The translations under genes and the position numbers were made by a program. Shown piece after piece: positions 6,517-9,515 of a stretch of 9,515 bases of DNA. This DNA is from Polaromonas sp. (GTDB lineage: Bacteria; Pseudomonadota; Gammaproteobacteria; Burkholderiales; Burkholderiaceae_C). Under the pieces are notes generated by a model. The model had not been told where the DNA came from. It saw only the letters and a list, made by a program, of their open reading frames with translations, and did no database searches. The stretch lies in the NCBI GenBank assembly GCA_013205645.1, contig JABMMH010000416.1, positions 1-9,515 on the forward strand, given 5' to 3'. Position 1 is the stretch's first letter. The number at the start of each line of letters is the position of its first letter.

Positions 6517-7026
6517 ATGAGCAATCCAAAAGTCGAACTCCACATTGCCGATCACGGCGTTATCACCCTCGAACTCGATCAAGAGAAGGCGCCCAAGTCG
6601 GTCGCCAACTTTTTGTCTTACGTCAACAAAGGCCATTACGACAACACGGTGTTTCACCGCGTGATCCCTGGCTTCATGGTGCAAGGCGGCGGTTTTGAAG
6701 TCGGCATGAAACAAAAACCAACCGACGGCGAGATTGAAAACGAAGCCAACAACGGCCTTAAAAACAACCACTACACGGTCGCCATGGCACGCACCAGCGC
6801 GCCGCACTCGGCCAGTTCGCAGTTTTTCATCAACGCCTCAGACAACACCTTTTTGAACCACACCGCACCGACCGCATCCGGTTGGGGCTATGCTGTGTTT
6901 GCCAAGCTCATCTCGGGCAGCGAAGTGGTTGACAAAATCGTCGCCGTCAAAACCGGCCGCAAAGGCCATCATGACGATGTGCCGGTGACCGACGTGATCA
7001 TCGAAAAAGCCGTGGCGCTTGCTTGA
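6517..7026 (+). CDS. ppiB: Cytoplasmic cyclophilin-type peptidyl-prolyl isomerase
   Basis: Peptidyl-prolyl cis-trans isomerase assisting folding in the cytoplasm; there is no signal peptide. Its 169 residues match E. coli PpiB in size. The catalytic core shows FHRV with the catalytic Arg (46–49), FMVQGG (53–58), AMARTSAPHSASSQFFIN (89–106) and SGWGYAVFAKLISGSEVVDKI (121–141). The position of the human cyclophilin A Trp that binds cyclosporin seems to be Phe here (NTFLN), as is common in bacteria. It lies 10 bases after ppiA and is clearly its paralogue, so a duplication followed by gain or loss of the export signal is plausible. The short AT-rich gap has no Shine-Dalgarno. Confidence 0.96.
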   Translation: MSNPKVELHIADHGVITLELDQEKAPKSVANFLSYVNKGHYDNTVFHRVIPGFMVQGGGFEVGMKQKPTDGEIENEANNGLKNNHYTVAMARTSAPHSASSQFFINASDNTFLNHTAPTASGWGYAVFAKLISGSEVVDKIVAVKTGRKGHHDDVPVTDVIIEKAVALA

Positions 7027-7090
7027 TCAAAATCAGCACTTTGCACTGCGGTCGCGGCACTCAGCACCACCGCTAAAACCGCATCGCCCC

Positions 7091-7873
7091 ATGACCGTGC
7101 CCCAGATTGCCGAGCTGCAAGCTCCCGCTGCCTGGGGCACGGTCGATTTCATTTCAGACCTGCACCTGACAGCTGAAGAGCCCGCGACCTTCGGCGCTTG
7201 GCAGCGTTACCTAGAGTCGACGCCTGCAGATGCCGTCTTCATCTTGGGCGACTTGTTTGAGGTCTGGGTCGGCGACGACGTGGTGAGTCCAAACTCGGCG
7301 CACGCGTTGAGCTTTGAAGACCGCTGCATGCAGGTGATGGCCGCCGCTGGTGGCCGCTTGGCGCTGTTCTTTATGCATGGCAACCGCGACTTTCTGGTCG
7401 GTCAGCGCTTGATGGACTTGTGCCATACCACGCTGCTCGCAGACCCAACCGCCCTGCACTTTTTCGGTCAACGTTTTCTGCTGTCGCATGGTGATGCGCT
7501 GTGCTTGGCCGACACCGAGTACCTGCAGTTTCGCCAGCAAGTGCGCAGCAGCGCTTGGCAAGAAAACTTTTTAGCCAAGCCCTTGGCTGAACGACAAAGC
7601 ATCGCCCGCGGATTGCGGGCGCAAAGTGAGGCGCGCAAGCAGTCGGGCCAAACGTATGCCGATGTCGACACAGATGCGGCCAAACAGTGGCTAGCTGCTG
7701 CTGCCGCCAGCACACTGATTCACGGACACACCCACCGGCCCGGCCAACATGAGCTTGGCGACCAGCAGCGCCGCGTGGTGCTGAGCGATTGGGATGCCGC
7801 CGCCACACCGCCACGGGCAGAAGTCTTGCGGCTGACCCAGACCGGCCTGCAACGCTTGCCGTTGCGCGTTTAG
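7091..7873 (+). CDS. lpxH: UDP-2,3-diacylglucosamine diphosphatase
   Basis: Hydrolyses UDP-2,3-diacylglucosamine to lipid X and UMP in lipid A synthesis; a peripheral enzyme at the inner membrane. The metallophosphoesterase motifs are complete: SDLHL (Asp23, His25), GDLFEVWVGDD (Asp54), GNRD (98–100 with Asn98), LSHGD (His133) and HGHTHRP (His211, His213). At 260 residues it is slightly longer than E. coli LpxH (240). I start at the ATG at 7091 rather than the in-frame TTG at 7019, which would run over the end of ppiB and add 24 residues without similarity to the family. Neither start has a Shine-Dalgarno. The 64-base gap after ppiB contains only a weak hairpin, so it is probably in the same transcript. 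Confidence 0.94.
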   Translation: MTVPQIAELQAPAAWGTVDFISDLHLTAEEPATFGAWQRYLESTPADAVFILGDLFEVWVGDDVVSPNSAHALSFEDRCMQVMAAAGGRLALFFMHGNRDFLVGQRLMDLCHTTLLADPTALHFFGQRFLLSHGDALCLADTEYLQFRQQVRSSAWQENFLAKPLAERQSIARGLRAQSEARKQSGQTYADVDTDAAKQWLAAAAASTLIHGHTHRPGQHELGDQQRRVVLSDWDAAATPPRAEVLRLTQTGLQRLPLRV

Positions 7874-7888
7874 TCCAAGCCAAACCCT

Positions 7889-8668
7889 ATGCTGACATGG
7901 CTGCGCCAACACCTTCACTTCGCGAGTCGAAGCAGCCCCGTCATCCCAGAAGACATGTGGCTGAGCACGCTGCAGACCTATCCTTTTCTAACAGCTGACC
8001 CCGCCAACGACCCCGAGCAATTGCGCGCGATGGTCGCGGAGTTTTTGAGCGATAAAGAATTCAGCGGCATGCACGGGTTGGACATCAGTGACGCCATGGC
8101 CGTAGCGATTGCCGCTCAGGCTTGTTTGCCGGTGCTGCACCTTGGACTGTCTTGGTACGACGACTTCAAGGGCATCGTGGTTCACCCCGGCGCCATGCTG
8201 GCACGTCGCGAAATGGTCGACGACGCGGGCGTGGTACACCACTACAAAGAAGCCTTGACCGGCGAGGCCATGCAGCACGGCCCGGTCACCCTGAGTTGGG
8301 CGGACGTTGCCGCCTCAGGCGACTCGGCCCAAGCCGGTTACAACGTTGTGATTCACGAGTTTGTGCACAAGATGGACATGCGCACCGGCAGCGCCGACGG
8401 CTGCCCGCCTCTGCCTTCCAGACTAATCTGGGAAAGCTGGCGCGTCACCATGCAGGCCAGCTACGCACGTTTTCAGAGCAAGCTGACGATGGCTGAACGC
8501 TTCGGCGCCGAGCCGCCTTGGCTAGACGCCTACGCAGCGACCGCCCCAGCGGAATTTTTCGCTGTGACGTCCGAGGCTTACTTCGTCAACCGGCAGCGAT
8601 TTACGCAAGAGTTCCCAGAACTCATGCCGCTGTTCGCTCAGTTCTTCAACGCTTCAGCAGCGCCTTGA
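7889..8668 (+). CDS. mtfA: M90-family zinc peptidase, MtfA type
   Basis: Zinc metallopeptidase of the MtfA family. E. coli MtfA is cytoplasmic, binds the repressor Mlc and so affects the glucose phosphotransferase system; it also has aminopeptidase activity. This 259-residue protein has no signal peptide. The zinc motif HEFVH is at 156–160 inside GYNVVIHEFVHKMDM, and the third ligand is probably Glu222 in PAEFFAVTSEAYF. These match His149, Glu150, His153 and Glu212 of the 265-residue E. coli protein in spacing. HPGAMLAR (99–106) and the DISDAMAVAIAAQACLPVL block (65–83) are also typical. Whether it regulates sugar uptake here is unknown. It begins 15 bases after lpxH, without a visible ribosome-binding site, and its 3' end overlaps the convergent gene by 23 bases. 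Confidence 0.92.
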   Translation: MLTWLRQHLHFASRSSPVIPEDMWLSTLQTYPFLTADPANDPEQLRAMVAEFLSDKEFSGMHGLDISDAMAVAIAAQACLPVLHLGLSWYDDFKGIVVHPGAMLARREMVDDAGVVHHYKEALTGEAMQHGPVTLSWADVAASGDSAQAGYNVVIHEFVHKMDMRTGSADGCPPLPSRLIWESWRVTMQASYARFQSKLTMAERFGAEPPWLDAYAATAPAEFFAVTSEAYFVNRQRFTQEFPELMPLFAQFFNASAAP

Positions 8669-9515
8669 GCACGTTTTGCACGCGGCGTGTTTGCGCTGCA
8701 TCGAACGGGCTGGCGAACACTTTGGCCATGTCTTCAGCCCAGGTTTCGTGCGGAGCCGGTGCATTGCGACGGGTCAACAACTGCAACTGCAACAGACGAC
8801 GTGCGCTGATGTGCTCGGCCGGTGTTGGCAACTCTGTCGCGATCTCCATGCGCAACAAAGCTTCTGCTGAGTCGCCGGCAGCAGGTGCTGTGAGCGCTTG
8901 AGCCCAACGCGTGCGCACAGCGGCTGGCACTTGCTTGCCCAGATCTTGCCCGGTTGGCAATTGCTCTGGATCGCGCTTTTCCCAAGCCGAAATCAAGTGG
9001 GTCAACACCTCGCCATGGGCTTGCTCAGCCAGCTTTTTAAGGGCTGAGTTGGCCGTCTCGAAGGCTTCACGCTGGGCCCGGAAGGCGGCATCGCCCAAGC
9101 GGGGACCGCGCTCTTCAAATGCTGGCCGCTCACTGAAACGATCTGCGCGATCACCTCGGCCACCACGCTCGTCGCGGAGTGGTTCGAACTTGTTTTCCAT
9201 GCCGGTGCGTGGACGCGCATCTTTGCCGCCAGCCCGTGGGTCTTTGCGATCACCGAACTTGCCACCGCGGCCAGCCGCTGCCGGCTCGGCCTTGCGCATG
9301 CCTGGGCGGTCATCGCCGCGCATGGCCACCACGGGCTTTGGCTCAGCTTTGACAACCACCGGCGCGGCTGGTTCGGCTTCGGCTTCGACGTCGACCTCGG
9401 GTGAAGATGCTTCGGCGGCGGTCTCTTCAGCGGCTTCTGACTGAACGGCTGCGTCGGCTTCAGCAACTTCAGTGCTTGCTTCGGCTTCAGCGGTTGCTGG
9501 TGTTTCCTCAGCGGC
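8646..9515 (-). CDS. C-terminal part of a large low-complexity protein, probably DUF349 family
   Basis: An open frame of 289 codons plus a TGA stop at 8646–8648 enters from the right edge; the true start lies outside. The first 50 or so residues are Ala/Glu-rich and acidic. The next 70 or so are rich in Arg, Gly and Asp (around AAAGRGGKFGDRKDPRAGGK and RDERGGRGDRADRF) and look disordered. From about residue 145 a helical domain follows (AFRAQREAFETANSALKKLA, WEKRDPEQLP, LRMEIATELPTPAEH, RRLLQLQLLTRR), ending NVLKALLKR. I recognise this tail as that of the DUF349 proteins of Burkholderiales, which often lie beside this peptidase; the DUF349 repeats themselves would be in the missing part, so the family call is moderate. 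Its function is not known. A GTG at 9359 is inside the frame and not a likely start. Confidence 0.6.
   Translation of the reverse strand, partial: AAEETPATAEAEASTEVAEADAAVQSEAAEETAAEASSPEVDVEAEAEPAAPVVVKAEPKPVVAMRGDDRPGMRKAEPAAAGRGGKFGDRKDPRAGGKDARPRTGMENKFEPLRDERGGRGDRADRFSERPAFEERGPRLGDAAFRAQREAFETANSALKKLAEQAHGEVLTHLISAWEKRDPEQLPTGQDLGKQVPAAVRTRWAQALTAPAAGDSAEALLRMEIATELPTPAEHISARRLLQLQLLTRRNAPAPHETWAEDMAKVFASPFDAAQTRRVQNVLKALLKR
9454..9491. repeat. Short direct repeat in the acidic low-complexity coding stretch
   Basis: TCGGCTTCAGC occurs at 9454–9464 and 9481–9491, 27 bases (nine codons) apart, within a stretch dominated by Ala and Glu codons on the minus strand. It reflects degenerate Ala-Glu repetition in the protein and is a likely site for in-frame length change. 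Confidence 0.4.

Noticed and set aside
7045..7073. GCGGT/ACCGC inverted repeat between ppiB and lpxH as a terminator
   Set aside because: Five-pair stem, loop of about 16 bases and no T-run, so read-through into lpxH is expected.
7019..7090. Upstream TTG extension of lpxH overlapping ppiB
   Set aside because: The added 24 residues do not resemble the LpxH N-terminus, and the ATG at 7091 places the first metal motif at the normal distance.

Overview
This is a dense, ordinary chromosomal window. It suggests a Gram-negative betaproteobacterium, most likely Burkholderiales and close to Comamonadaceae. The reasons are the moderately high GC content, the lipid A gene lpxH, the gene order cysS–alkA-like–accA–tilS–lysC, and the recognisable proteins. 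The order and taxon are judged from memory of such genomes, not from a search. I see no tRNA, rRNA, CRISPR array, insertion sequence, phage gene or attachment site.

Left half (1–5081), minus strand: a five-gene run read right to left. It holds cysteinyl-tRNA synthetase (cysS), an AlkA-type 3-methyladenine DNA glycosylase, the acetyl-CoA carboxylase alpha subunit (accA), tRNA-Ile lysidine synthetase (tilS) and aspartate kinase (lysC, cut by the window edge). The genes are tightly packed: an ATGA overlap for cysS/alkA, a 38-base overlap for accA/tilS, and short gaps elsewhere. The run mixes translation, repair, fatty acid and aspartate-family amino acid functions, so it looks like a housekeeping operon rather than one pathway. 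A perfect TATAAT at the tilS stop may give lysC its own promoter. Inside lysC, a ribosome-binding site and ATG lie where the separate beta subunit of other aspartokinases begins.

Centre (5082–5226): a 145-base divergent intergenic region with back-to-back promoter-like -10 boxes for cysS and for the rightward genes.

Right half (5227–8668), plus strand: an exported TPR protein, an exported cyclophilin-type peptidyl-prolyl isomerase joined to it by an ATGA overlap, a cytoplasmic cyclophilin (ppiB), the lipid A enzyme lpxH and an MtfA-type M90 zinc peptidase. The common theme is protein folding and envelope biogenesis.

Right edge (8646–9515), minus strand: the C-terminal part of a large low-complexity protein, probably DUF349 family, converging on mtfA with a 23-base coding overlap.

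No new multi-gene system is evident. The points most worth checking are the internal lysC start, the long loop insertion in the exported cyclophilin, the short TilS and the overlapping divergent promoters.
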